Source of the DNA: Corallococcus sp. NCRR
GTDB lineage: Bacteria > Myxococcota > Myxococcia > Myxococcales > Myxococcaceae
Length of the DNA: 64,000 bases
Direction of reading: 5' to 3'
NCBI RefSeq assembly: GCF_026965535.1
Contig: NZ_CP114039.1
Location: 2,852,001 to 2,916,000 of the forward strand
The translations under genes were made by a program, and so were the position numbers. The number at the start of each line of letters is the position of its first letter. Within the stretch, counting starts at the first letter, position 1. Below are positions 35,593 to 43,447 of this stretch, piece after piece. The notes beneath the pieces are model-generated. The model was not told the DNA's origin. It searched no databases and saw nothing but the letters and a program-made list of their open reading frames with translations.

Positions 35593-37170
35593 TCAGCTGC
35601 GCGTGGGAGACGGAGGCACCTCCGTGTCGAAGATCTTGTCCGACCCCGGCTTGCCAAACACCATCGTCTGATGGGCTGGGGGGAAGACGGTGCCCGGGAC
35701 GTGCATGCCGGAGGCTTCCCAGTAGTGGCCGGAGGCATCCGTCGGCAGCACCAGCTTGTCGCCCAGCGCGCCGGAGGCCGCCTGGAGCACCTCGTAGCAG
35801 GTCCGGCAGGGCGTCTTCACGCCACCGATGAAGGCGGGGGACGCCTCGCTCAACAGGCCCCGCGCGTCCAGGTCCATGAGGATGGGATAGAACATCTGCT
35901 CCGCGTGGATGTCCTTCTTCGTGAAGGTCCCGCGGCCCTGCTCCGGCACCACCAGGTAGACGCGGCCCGAAGCCACCGCGGGCGCCGTCCAGTCCGTGTA
36001 GTCGTCGCCGTTCTTCGTGATGGTGAGGACCTGGTGGTTCGCGCAGTTCAGCGACGCCCGCAGCTGCGTGAAGATGTACTTCCATTGATATTGGAAGTAC
36101 TCCGAGTAGGCCGCCTCGGTGTTGGCGACGAAGGCCGCCTTGTAGGCCGGCAGGCGATCCGTGTGGGTCTTCTTCAGGTTGCGCTTGGAGGAGTTGATGG
36201 ACCCGGCGCCCGTCCTGCCAATCTTGATCTGCCCGATCAGCGCCTTGAGCGTCCCGTGCGTGCCCAGCGAGTTCTCCAGCTCCAGCCCGTAGGAGTAGTT
36301 GTTGGAGGAGATGTAGAGCGAGCCATTCGCCCACATGGCCTGGAGCTCGACGGGGTTCATCGAGTCCCCGCCGAAGTCGATGGTGTAGAGCAGCGTGCAC
36401 AGCCGCCGCATGAAGGAGTTGGGGCCCAGCTCGCGGTAATCCCAGACGGCGTCGCGGCCGACGATCTTCGCGGCGTTCACCACCGTGGGAGCGGACTGGC
36501 TCAAGCGGGGATAGCTGACGTTGTCGACCGTCTCCCGGTGGGTCAGCAGGGTATTGTATTGGGCGAGTGACACCACCCGGCCCGGATGGGTGGTGGTCGT
36601 CTTCGGGTTCTGCGCGTTCGCCAGCGCCCCGAACTTCGTGTCGTAGTCCTGCCGCCGCTTCTTCACCTTGCGGTAGGCCCGCTCGGTGTCGATGCGCGCC
36701 TTGGCGTTATCGTCCTCCACGGGCTTCACGCTGAAGGTGGGGGCCTCGTCCTGGAAGCCATCTTCCAGCCGCCGCCGCTTGAGGTTCACCACGGTCGCTT
36801 CGGGAGCGATGTCGAGCGAGCCGCTGACGTCGTGCCGTGCCGGGTTGAGCAGTCCGGCCTTCTTGCGCTTCTGGGCCTTGTTGGCGCCCGTCGTCAGCGG
36901 GACGAAGAAGATGGAGCGGTTGTGTCCGCACGTCGGACAGTCCGGCCGGTTCGCCTTCTCCTGCGAGTAGGTGCTGGGCGCGGAGTACATCCACTGGCCC
37001 TTGCAGTCAGCGCAGCCGAAGAAGAAGGCCATCGTCTCCAGCTTGTCGACCTTGCTGGTTCCGCCTTCCTTCGTGCAGTGGTTGCACGTCGGCATGTCGC
37101 CGGGCAGCTCACTCTCCAGGAAGATGCCGCTGGTGTTCAGGCACTTCTGACACTTGAAGTAGTAGAGCAT
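35593..37170 (-). CDS. zinc-ribbon protein with C-terminal cytidine/nucleic-acid-type deaminase motif
   Basis: 525 aa from ATG at 37170 (AGGGTGG upstream; the longer frame to 37203 adds a non-domain leader). Four CxxC pairs near residues 7/10, 29/32, 53/56 and 78/81 form two zinc ribbons. The middle (~100-400) is a mixed, partly basic region. Near the C-terminus DIHAEQ (~421-426; HAE = zinc His and catalytic Glu) is followed ~30 residues later by TPCRTC (~453-458; the two zinc Cys): the active-site pattern of the cytidine/nucleic-acid deaminase superfamily. Closest reading is the bacterial toxin/unknown deaminase clades (Bd3614-like and relatives), but I cannot place it. No signal peptide. 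Heads an operon with the amidase. Confidence 0.68.
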   Translation of the reverse strand: MLYYFKCQKCLNTSGIFLESELPGDMPTCNHCTKEGGTSKVDKLETMAFFFGCADCKGQWMYSAPSTYSQEKANRPDCPTCGHNRSIFFVPLTTGANKAQKRKKAGLLNPARHDVSGSLDIAPEATVVNLKRRRLEDGFQDEAPTFSVKPVEDDNAKARIDTERAYRKVKKRRQDYDTKFGALANAQNPKTTTTHPGRVVSLAQYNTLLTHRETVDNVSYPRLSQSAPTVVNAAKIVGRDAVWDYRELGPNSFMRRLCTLLYTIDFGGDSMNPVELQAMWANGSLYISSNNYSYGLELENSLGTHGTLKALIGQIKIGRTGAGSINSSKRNLKKTHTDRLPAYKAAFVANTEAAYSEYFQYQWKYIFTQLRASLNCANHQVLTITKNGDDYTDWTAPAVASGRVYLVVPEQGRGTFTKKDIHAEQMFYPILMDLDARGLLSEASPAFIGGVKTPCRTCYEVLQAASGALGDKLVLPTDASGHYWEASGMHVPGTVFPPAHQTMVFGKPGSDKIFDTEVPPSPTRS

Positions 37171-37221
37171 TGTCCACCCTGGAGGGAGCGCCAGCAGACG
37201 CATGATACCTTACGCGGCGTC

Positions 37222-38370
37222 ATGAGCCCGCGCCGCCGAATCGTTTCCCTCGTCCTGTGTCTGTGGGTGGCCGCTACTGGCTGCAAGAAGGATGCGCCCG
37301 CCGCGCCTGCCACGCCCACCATCGGGCTGGTGCTGGGGCTGGGCGGTCGGGGTGACCACGCCTTCAACGACTCCGCCCTGCGCGGGCTGGAGCTGTGGGC
37401 CGCGGGGAAGAAGTACGAGAAGGCTGGATATCAGGACGTCCCCGCGTCCGAGCGGAAGGACTCGCTGGCGCCGGATGTCGCCGCGCGCGGGTGGGAGATG
37501 ATCCCGCTGGGCATCACGCCGGTGGTCCTCCAGAGCCGTGTGGCGGAGGACTACGAGCCGAACCTCCAGTTGCTCGCGGAGCAGCGCGTGTCGCTGGCCA
37601 TGGGCGTGGGCTTCATGCTGGAGAACGCCGTGGAGACGGTGGCCCGGCGCAATCCCTCGCTGCCCTTCCTGCTGGTGGACAGCCCGCTGCTGGACGCGCA
37701 GGGCCGGGTCATCACGCTGCCCAACGTGCGCACGGTGGTCTTCCGCGAGGAGGAGGGCTGCTTCCTCGCGGGCGCGCTGGCCGGGCTCGTCACGAAGACG
37801 GGCCGGGTGGGCATGGTGGGCGGGATGAAGATTCCGCTGGTGCAGCGCTACGAGGCCGGCTTCCGCGCGGGCGTGGCCGCGACGAACCCGAGCGCCACGG
37901 TGCTGGTGAACTACACCGGTAGCTTCACGGACTTCGCCCTGGGCAAGCAGGTGGGGCAGGACCTGCTGCTCAAGAACACGGACGTCATCTTCGCGGCGGC
38001 CGGCGTGGACGGCCTGGGCGCCATCCAGGCCGTGAAAGAGGCGCGCGAAGCCGGCAAGCCCGTGTCTGTGATTGGCGTGGACTCGGACCCCTCCCACCTG
38101 GCGCCGGAGGCGGTGCTGTCCGCCGTCGTGAAGCACGTGGACCTGGTGGTCTACGAGGCCATCCGCGAGCAGCGCCAGGGGCGCTTCCAGGGCGGCAATG
38201 TCTCGCTCGGGTTGAAGGAGGGCGGGATGGGGCTTTCGCCCGTGCGGCTGGACTTCCCGGGCAAGGACGAGGCGCTGCGCACGGTGGAGGCGCTGCGGGC
38301 CCGCATCATCTCCGGGGAATTGAAGGTGCCCACGCAGCCCGACGCCGCTCAGGCGGCGGAGGCGCGGTAG
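37222..38370 (+). CDS. BMP-family (PnrA/Med-like) substrate-binding lipoprotein
   Basis: 382 aa from ATG at 37222. Lipobox ATGC (LVLCLWVAATGC). The body is a periplasmic-binding fold of the basic membrane protein family (IGLVLGLGGRGDHAFNDSAL at the ligand entrance; VGMVGGMKIPLVQRYEAGFR; IGVDSD). Family members characterised bind purine or pyrimidine nucleosides for ABC uptake. No ATPase or permease gene lies in the window, so this is an orphan. It is divergent from the deaminase gene with 51 bp between the starts. Confidence 0.87.
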   Translation: MSPRRRIVSLVLCLWVAATGCKKDAPAAPATPTIGLVLGLGGRGDHAFNDSALRGLELWAAGKKYEKAGYQDVPASERKDSLAPDVAARGWEMIPLGITPVVLQSRVAEDYEPNLQLLAEQRVSLAMGVGFMLENAVETVARRNPSLPFLLVDSPLLDAQGRVITLPNVRTVVFREEEGCFLAGALAGLVTKTGRVGMVGGMKIPLVQRYEAGFRAGVAATNPSATVLVNYTGSFTDFALGKQVGQDLLLKNTDVIFAAAGVDGLGAIQAVKEAREAGKPVSVIGVDSDPSHLAPEAVLSAVVKHVDLVVYEAIREQRQGRFQGGNVSLGLKEGGMGLSPVRLDFPGKDEALRTVEALRARIISGELKVPTQPDAAQAAEAR

Positions 38371-38373
38371 CCG

Positions 38374-38907
38374 CTAGAAGAGGAGGCCGCGCGTCTCCAC
38401 CTTCAACCGGCCCTCGTTGATGGCCACGCTGAGCCGGCGCAGGACGTCCACCTGCTGCTGTTGCGTGAGCTTGGGCACGGCCGCCGACAGCTCACGCGCC
38501 TGGGCAGCTCCCCACCGACGAGCGGCGAGAGCCCGGTCCGCCATGTCGTTGACGCGGGCCCAGGCCTCGGCGTTTCGCGCGTCCGGCACGGGGGACTCTT
38601 GCGGTGCCGGGGGCTCCCGGGGCGCGGCGTTGGAGGCCTGGGTCTGCAATGCGCGTGTCACGGCCTGCTCGATGCGCGCGTCCAGGTCCGGAGGCAGCGT
38701 CGCCGTGGGTGCGGGCGCACCGGACCGCGCCACCGCGGAACCCTGGCGCTGCGCGAGCAACGAATCGAGGCGGCCCTCCATCCGCTCCAAGCGGGTCTCG
38801 AGTTCCCAGGCGCTGTCGGAGGCGCGCTGGCCCTGCACGAAGAGCGCAAGCCCCGCGCCAAAAAACATCAGGTTGAGCACGACGAGCGTGCGGCTGAGTG
38901 GAATCAT
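38374..38907 (-). CDS. small membrane-anchored coiled-coil protein (177 aa)
   Basis: ATG at 38907. One N-terminal transmembrane helix (RTLVVLNLMFFGAGLALFV), then a heptad-like helix (WELETRLERMEGRLDSLLAQ), a Pro/Ala linker and a helical C-terminus. No lipobox or catalytic motif. Followed on the same strand from a small secreted-protein gene, 28 bp apart. Function unknown. Confidence 0.6.
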   Translation of the reverse strand: MIPLSRTLVVLNLMFFGAGLALFVQGQRASDSAWELETRLERMEGRLDSLLAQRQGSAVARSGAPAPTATLPPDLDARIEQAVTRALQTQASNAAPREPPAPQESPVPDARNAEAWARVNDMADRALAARRWGAAQARELSAAVPKLTQQQQVDVLRRLSVAINEGRLKVETRGLLF

Positions 38908-38935
38908 GGCGCGGGTCGCCTTCAACGCGGGAGAC

Positions 38936-39313
38936 TCAGGGCTGCTTGGGCTCGAAGTAGGAACCGGCGCCGACGATGATGCTCGTGCACGTCCCTGCGT
39001 TGTCGTAATTGACCTGCAGGTACGAATCCGAGCCCAGCGCGCGGACCGTCGCGACCAACTCGGCGTCGGTGGACAAACAGCTCGCGCTGACGCCGGAGTC
39101 ATCCTGCGCGAAGCAGCTGACGAAGCTGGTCGAGTAGAAACAGGACAGGATCTGCAGGGTGTCCGTGCTGTTGCGGGCCGTCCCCATGCTTCCGCTGAAG
39201 GTCTGATTCGTGGTGTCCACCGCGACCGGATAGCTGAACTTTTCACCGGCGAAGCTGGCGGTGGAGAGGCCCATCGCGACGCACAAACCCAACATCATTC
39301 CTGTCTTCTTCAT
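38936..39313 (-). CDS. small secreted protein (125 aa), function unknown
   Basis: ATG at 39313 with GGAAGAGGAG upstream. Cleavable signal (MKKTGMMLGLCVAMGLSTASFA). The mature part is beta-rich, acidic, with four Cys (LSCFYSTSFVSC, ASC, GTC), probably disulfides. Not recognised. Confidence 0.65.
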   Translation of the reverse strand: MKKTGMMLGLCVAMGLSTASFAGEKFSYPVAVDTTNQTFSGSMGTARNSTDTLQILSCFYSTSFVSCFAQDDSGVSASCLSTDAELVATVRALGSDSYLQVNYDNAGTCTSIIVGAGSYFEPKQP

Positions 39314-39401
39314 GCGGACTCCTCTTCCTGGAAGAATGATGATTCTGGATGTTCCAGGCGTTCTGGTTCTATGCCTCGGGACGGGTGGCCTCTAGTTTTC
39401 G

Positions 39402-40592
39402 TCAGGCAAGGGCATCCGCGTATTCCGGCAGCACGAACCCGGTGGCCGCGTGGGTGACCATCTTCTCGAACACGCGCTCCAGTGGCTTCGTGGTGAGCAG
39501 TCGATAGATGTGGTTGCGCAGGAACAGTCCGGCCCGTGTCCGGGGCGCGAAGAATCCGCCCACGTGGCTCGCGCCTTCCTGGCACTTCGCCGCGTAGGGC
39601 CGGATCCGCTCTTCGAAGCGCGCGAAGGCCCGGGCGTGCGCGCCCGGATTCGAGAGCAGCTCCCCGGCGAGCACGTACGCGCCCACCATCGCCATGGGCG
39701 TGCCCTGTCCTCCCAGCGTGCCGCCCCAGGCCGCGTCCCCCAGCAGCACCACGCGGCCGTGTGAGTAGCGTGGGAGCCGGACGGAGCTGATGGCGTCGAA
39801 GTAGAGGTCCTCCGCTCCGCGCAGCGACTCCACGAGCCGCGCCGTCCTCCAGCCCGCGCCCGCGAAGGCCGTCGACACCGCTTCGCGCGCCACGTCCGGG
39901 GAACGCACCTGGGACGCGAGGGGCGCGCCGGTGAACACGAACAGCGCGCGGGCTTCGTCCTCGGCGCGGGCGCTGGTGACGCACACGCCGCGGCCGGGCT
40001 CGCTGTAGATGACCCCTTGTCGCCGCAGGCCGAGCACGTTCGGCAGCGTGCAGCCCACGACGCGGTAGCCATGGTGCTTCAGGTGACCGTCATCCTCACC
40101 GAAGACGCGCGCGCGCACGTTCGAGCGCAATCCATCCGCGCCCACCACCAGGTCGAAGCGTTGGGGGGCGTGCTGCTCGAAGACGGCCTCCATCCCATCG
40201 GGCGCTTCGTGGAGCGCGGTGATGCTGTCCCCAAAGCGGTACTCCACCTGCTCGCGGGTGCGCGTGAAGAGCAACTGGCAGAGGTCGCCGCGTTGCAGCT
40301 CCACGTCTCCGCTCATCATCAACGCGGGGACTTCCGTCAGCGTCCGGCCCGTGGCGTCGATGAAGGCCTGCGTGCCCAACCGCGTCCGCCGTTCGTGGAT
40401 GGCCTCCCACAGCCCCATGCGCTCCAGCACGGCGCGGTGCACGGGCCCCCGGAAGTCAACGGCCTGCCCGCCGGTGCGCAGCGCGCGGGCGCGTTCGACG
40501 ACGGTGACCCGCCAGCCTCGCCGGCAGAGCCACCATGCGAGGGACGGGCCTGCGATTCCTGCTCCAGCGACGAGGACGTGGGGTCGGTTCAT
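39402..40592 (-). CDS. FAD-dependent monooxygenase (PHBH fold)
   Basis: 396 aa, class A flavin hydroxylase size. N-terminal GAGIAGPSLAWWL (GxGxxG), then the DG motif (VVGADGLRSNVR) and the GD motif (VVLLGDAAWGGTLGGQGTPM), all diagnostic of the PHBH/TetX-like group. It hydroxylates an aromatic or antibiotic-like compound with NAD(P)H and oxygen. Divergent from the GntR-TetR regulator gene. A perfect palindrome begins 2 bases upstream of this ATG and leaves no room for a Shine-Dalgarno, suggesting a leaderless transcript or direct blocking by the regulator. Confidence 0.9.
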   Translation of the reverse strand: MNRPHVLVAGAGIAGPSLAWWLCRRGWRVTVVERARALRTGGQAVDFRGPVHRAVLERMGLWEAIHERRTRLGTQAFIDATGRTLTEVPALMMSGDVELQRGDLCQLLFTRTREQVEYRFGDSITALHEAPDGMEAVFEQHAPQRFDLVVGADGLRSNVRARVFGEDDGHLKHHGYRVVGCTLPNVLGLRRQGVIYSEPGRGVCVTSARAEDEARALFVFTGAPLASQVRSPDVAREAVSTAFAGAGWRTARLVESLRGAEDLYFDAISSVRLPRYSHGRVVLLGDAAWGGTLGGQGTPMAMVGAYVLAGELLSNPGAHARAFARFEERIRPYAAKCQEGASHVGGFFAPRTRAGLFLRNHIYRLLTTKPLERVFEKMVTHAATGFVLPEYADALA

Positions 40593-40593
40593 G

Positions 40594-40612
40594 ATGCGTA
40601 CGCTGTACGCAT
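40594..40612. promoter_or_regulatory. perfect palindrome at the start of the monooxygenase gene (TetR-type operator candidate)
   Basis: ATGCGTAC GCT GTACGCAT: two perfect 8-bp arms with a 3-bp spacer. It lies 2 bases upstream of the monooxygenase ATG on that strand and reads like a TetR-family operator. The regulator encoded next door contains a TetR-type HTH. Confidence 0.65.
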
Positions 40613-40706
40613 GCGTCCGTCCCCGGCAACGGCACCCCTGGCGCGGTCTCCGGTTGTGCTAGCTCAGGGGGAGCGCCCGGGGCCGGGCCGGTGTCGCCGG
40701 GGCTCC

Positions 40707-40718
40707 TGTACTAGTACA
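40707..40718. promoter_or_regulatory. palindrome at the start of the regulator gene (GntR-type operator candidate)
   Basis: TGTACTAGTACA, perfect 12-bp palindrome, 7 bases before the regulator ATG at 40726. Sequences of the form nTACTAGTAn are common GntR/MocR-type sites. It differs in sequence from the palindrome at 40594, so it could serve the second DNA-binding domain of the same regulator. Confidence 0.6.
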
Positions 40719-40725
40719 AGGGCCC

Positions 40726-41640
40726 ATGGCCCTCGCTCCGTATCAACGCATCGTGGACGACGTGAAGCGGCAGCTGCGCACCGGTGCGTTGCAGCCCGGG
40801 GACCGGTTGCCCTCCACGCGGGAGCTGGCGCGGCGGTGGAAGGTCGCGCTCGCGACGGCGGCGCATGCCCTGCGGACCCTGGCGCAGGAGGGCGTGGTGA
40901 AGACCGTGCCGCGCGTCGGGACGGTCGTCGCGGGAGGGCCGTCCCGGACTGGCGCCACGCGGGCCTCGGCGGACCTGACGCGCGAGCGCATCGTGCGCGC
41001 GGCGATCGCGGTGGCGGATGACGAAGGCCTGCCGGCGCTGTCCATCCGCGGGGTCGCGGCGAAGCTGGAGCTGCCCGTGATGTCGCTCTACCGCCACGTG
41101 GCGAGCAAGGACGTGTTGCTCTTCATGATGGCGGAGCTCGCGTTCGCGGAGGAACCGCTGCCGGCGAAGCCGCCGCCCGGGTGGCGCGCGCAACTGGAGC
41201 TGGCCGCGAGGCTGGAGTGGCGCGTCTTCAAGCGCCATCCCTGGCTCGCGCGGGTGGTGAACCTCACGCGGCCCCAGCCGCAGGAGAACGCGCTCGCGTT
41301 CGCGGACTGGGTCATGCGGGCGCTGACGGAGGCGCGGCTCCCGCCGCAGGAGGCGATGCGCGTCCACGTGCTGCTCCACGCGTTCGTGCAGGGCATCGCG
41401 GTCAACCTCGAATCCGAGGCGGACGCCGTCGCGCAGTCCGGCATGAACGACGAGGAGTTCATGCAGCGCAACCTGTCCCGATTCCTCCGGGTCGCGACGT
41501 CGGGGCGCTTCCCGCACTTCGAGAGGGTGCTGAGCGGCCTGCGCCCGGGGTTCGACCTCGACTTCGACGAGTTGTTCGAAATGGGTCTGCGCGTGTGGCT
41601 CGACGGGTTGGAGGCGCGGCTCGCGAAGCGGGCACGCTGA
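40726..41640 (+). CDS. fusion regulator: GntR winged helix plus TetR-type domain
   Basis: 304 aa. Residues ~5-75 are a GntR winged-helix domain (YQRIVDDVKRQLRTGALQPG, LPSTRELARRW). Residues ~88-140 are a TetR-type HTH (TRERIVRAAIAVADDEGLPA, RGVAAKLELPVMSLYRHV), and the rest is the TetR/AcrR C-terminal ligand domain. Two different DNA-binding domains on one chain, with two different palindromes in the 133-bp gap it shares with the divergent monooxygenase. Most likely a repressor of the monooxygenase and of itself, released by a small molecule. Confidence 0.85.
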   Translation: MALAPYQRIVDDVKRQLRTGALQPGDRLPSTRELARRWKVALATAAHALRTLAQEGVVKTVPRVGTVVAGGPSRTGATRASADLTRERIVRAAIAVADDEGLPALSIRGVAAKLELPVMSLYRHVASKDVLLFMMAELAFAEEPLPAKPPPGWRAQLELAARLEWRVFKRHPWLARVVNLTRPQPQENALAFADWVMRALTEARLPPQEAMRVHVLLHAFVQGIAVNLESEADAVAQSGMNDEEFMQRNLSRFLRVATSGRFPHFERVLSGLRPGFDLDFDELFEMGLRVWLDGLEARLAKRAR

Positions 41641-41649
41641 GCCGGAGGT

Positions 41650-42168
41650 TCACGGCTCGCGGCGCTTCAGCTCCCTGAACCATTCAGGGAGCGGGCGCGC
41701 GGCTCCACCCAGCCGCGCCACCGCGTCCTCCAGCGCGTCCTGGTTGGCCCAGACGATGTCCGCGTCGCCGTGCCTTCCCACCAGGTCCAGGATGAAGTGA
41801 CAGAAGAGGCCGCCGTCGCGCGTGGCGGCGAAGCCGTACGAGCGGCACGCCAAGGGCCGGTGCGCGTAGACGCGGCACGCCCCCATCTCCCGGTCCAGCA
41901 GCGGGCAGGTGTACGGCCGTGCGTCCATGGCGTCGAAGCGGGTGCGGATCTCCTCCAGCGTCTCGGCGGGCAGCTGCTGGAGCCCTTCTTCCAGGTAGCT
42001 CCACTCCAGCTGCGTGATGGGGAGCGGCGCGGCCAGGTGGCGGCAGCAGTGATCACATCCCCGGCGGCAGGGCCACCAGTCATGGGAGCCGGAGATGTCC
42101 GCCGCACGCGCCTCCACGCGTGCGTAGACCGCCTTCAGTGCGCGGCGCGCTTCGTCTGACATGCTCAT
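41650..42168 (-). CDS. YkgJ family cysteine cluster protein
   Basis: 172 aa from ATG at 42168 (a second ATG is 2 codons later; an upstream frame reaches 42207). The Cys arrangement CRRGCDHCC ... TCPLLD ... [18 protein letters not shown] is the UPF0153/YkgJ putative zinc- or iron-sulfur-binding family. Biological function of the family is not well established. Convergent with the fusion regulator across 9 bp; its 3' end holds a hairpin. Confidence 0.8.
   Translation of the reverse strand: MSMSDEARRALKAVYARVEARAADISGSHDWWPCRRGCDHCCRHLAAPLPITQLEWSYLEEGLQQLPAETLEEIRTRFDAMDARPYTCPLLDREMGACRVYAHRPLACRSYGFAATRDGGLFCHFILDLVGRHGDADIVWANQDALEDAVARLGGAARPLPEWFRELKRREP
41670..41692. terminator. hairpin inside the 3' end of the YkgJ gene
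   Basis: GCTCCCTGAA, loop CCA, TTCAGGGAGC: perfect 10-bp stem with a 3-base loop, 30 bp past the regulator stop. It could terminate the regulator transcript; it also lies in the coding end of the opposing gene. Confidence 0.5.
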
Positions 42169-42222
42169 CGGAGCGACAGGTTTATCGCTCCTCTGGCACC
42201 GGCGCATTCGTCCTTCGGAGCG

Positions 42223-42954
42223 CTAAGCCCCGGCGGTCCAGCCGCCGTCGATGTCGATGACCTGACCGGTGGCGTACGCGCACGTGGCGAGGAAGTACGC
42301 CGCGTCCGCCATGTCGCGCACGGTGCCCGGCTTCTTGAGCGGGACCTTGCTCACGAGCGCGTCCAGGAACGCGGGGACCTGCTCCTGCGGGACACCCCAG
42401 TCGATGGCGGTGTCGCGCGTGAGGCCGGGGGACAGGACGTTGACGCGGATGCCCCTGGGCGCCAGCTCCACGGACAGCGAGCGGCCCATGGCGTTGACCG
42501 CGCCGCACAGGCCCGCGCCTCCCGAGTAGTTCACCAGGGCCGTGTGCCCCGCGATGCCGGAGCACAGGATGATGGCGCTGCCCGGGGCCATCTTCGGCAC
42601 GGCGTGATGGCAGGCGGAGAGCTGGCCGAAGAAGCGGTCGTTGAAGAGGGCCCGCCACGACTGCGAGGGCACGCCCTCCACCGGCCCGAACACGGCCCCG
42701 CCCGCGCACGTCACCAGCAGGTCCACGCGCGGCACGGAGTCGATGAGCCGCTTCACCTGCGCGTCATCGCCCACGTCGGTGACGACGCCCCGGGCGCCCC
42801 GGCCAATCCTCGCCGCCGCGTCCTCCAGGCGCTGCTGCCGGCGTCCGGCGATGACCACCTCCGCGCCCTCGCTGGCGAAGCGCTCCGCGATGGCGAAGCC
42901 AATGCCCGTGCTTCCGCCCGTGACGACCGCGATCTTCCCGTCCAATGCGCCCAT
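42223..42954 (-). CDS. SDR-family protein with altered catalytic Tyr/Lys region
   Basis: 243 aa from ATG at 42954, with GGAGG 7 bases upstream. NAD(P)-binding [19 protein letters not shown], and Ser in ILCSGIAGH are intact. However the expected YxxxK reads [15 protein letters not shown]: a Tyr is present but no Lys follows at +4, and the segment is three residues longer than usual before SLSVEL. It is either an enzyme with a displaced active site or a non-catalytic relative. [14 protein letters not shown] is the usual SDR end. Function unknown. Confidence 0.8.
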   Translation of the reverse strand: MGALDGKIAVVTGGSTGIGFAIAERFASEGAEVVIAGRRQQRLEDAAARIGRGARGVVTDVGDDAQVKRLIDSVPRVDLLVTCAGGAVFGPVEGVPSQSWRALFNDRFFGQLSACHHAVPKMAPGSAIILCSGIAGHTALVNYSGGAGLCGAVNAMGRSLSVELAPRGIRVNVLSPGLTRDTAIDWGVPQEQVPAFLDALVSKVPLKKPGTVRDMADAAYFLATCAYATGQVIDIDGGWTAGA

Positions 42955-43089
42955 GTGTGTGCCTCCCTGGATAGGCATACGGATGGCACAGGGACGGCTG
43001 GCAATGCCATGCAGCGGAAGGGCATCATTCCCACCGCCCCCCGCGGATGCGCTTGCTGGCGCGCCTCACGCCATGGAACGAAGGGCCCC

Positions 43090-43422
43090 ATGCTCATCCT
43101 CCTGCGAGCCCTGGGCCTCTTCGTCCTGACCGCCGTGGCCGAAGTGGTGGGGTGCTACCTGCCCTATCTCTGGCTGCGCGAGGGGCGGTCTCCGCTGCTC
43201 CTCGTCCCGGCGGCCGTGAGCCTCGCCGCCTTCGCATGGCTCTTGACGCTCCACCCCACGGGGGCCGCGCGGACCTATGCCGCATATGGAGGCGTCTACA
43301 TCGCGGTGGCCCTGGCGTGGCTGTGGGTCGTGGAGGGAGAGCGGCCCAGCACCTGGGACATCGTGGGGGCCCTGGTGGCTTTGACCGGGATGGCAATCAT
43401 CGTCCTGGCGCCTCGCAGGTAG
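43090..43422 (+). CDS. ynfA: YnfA family (UPF0060) membrane protein
   Basis: 110 aa, four hydrophobic helices. [20 protein letters not shown] and the downstream [20 protein letters not shown] are clear UPF0060 signatures (drug/metabolite-transporter-like superfamily, inner membrane). Length is normal. The start at 43090 is the one that begins the first helix. Alone on this strand, 25 bp before the next gene. Confidence 0.9.
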   Translation: MLILLRALGLFVLTAVAEVVGCYLPYLWLREGRSPLLLVPAAVSLAAFAWLLTLHPTGAARTYAAYGGVYIAVALAWLWVVEGERPSTWDIVGALVALTGMAIIVLAPRR

Positions 43423-43447
43423 TCCCGGACCGGGGTAGACACACGGC

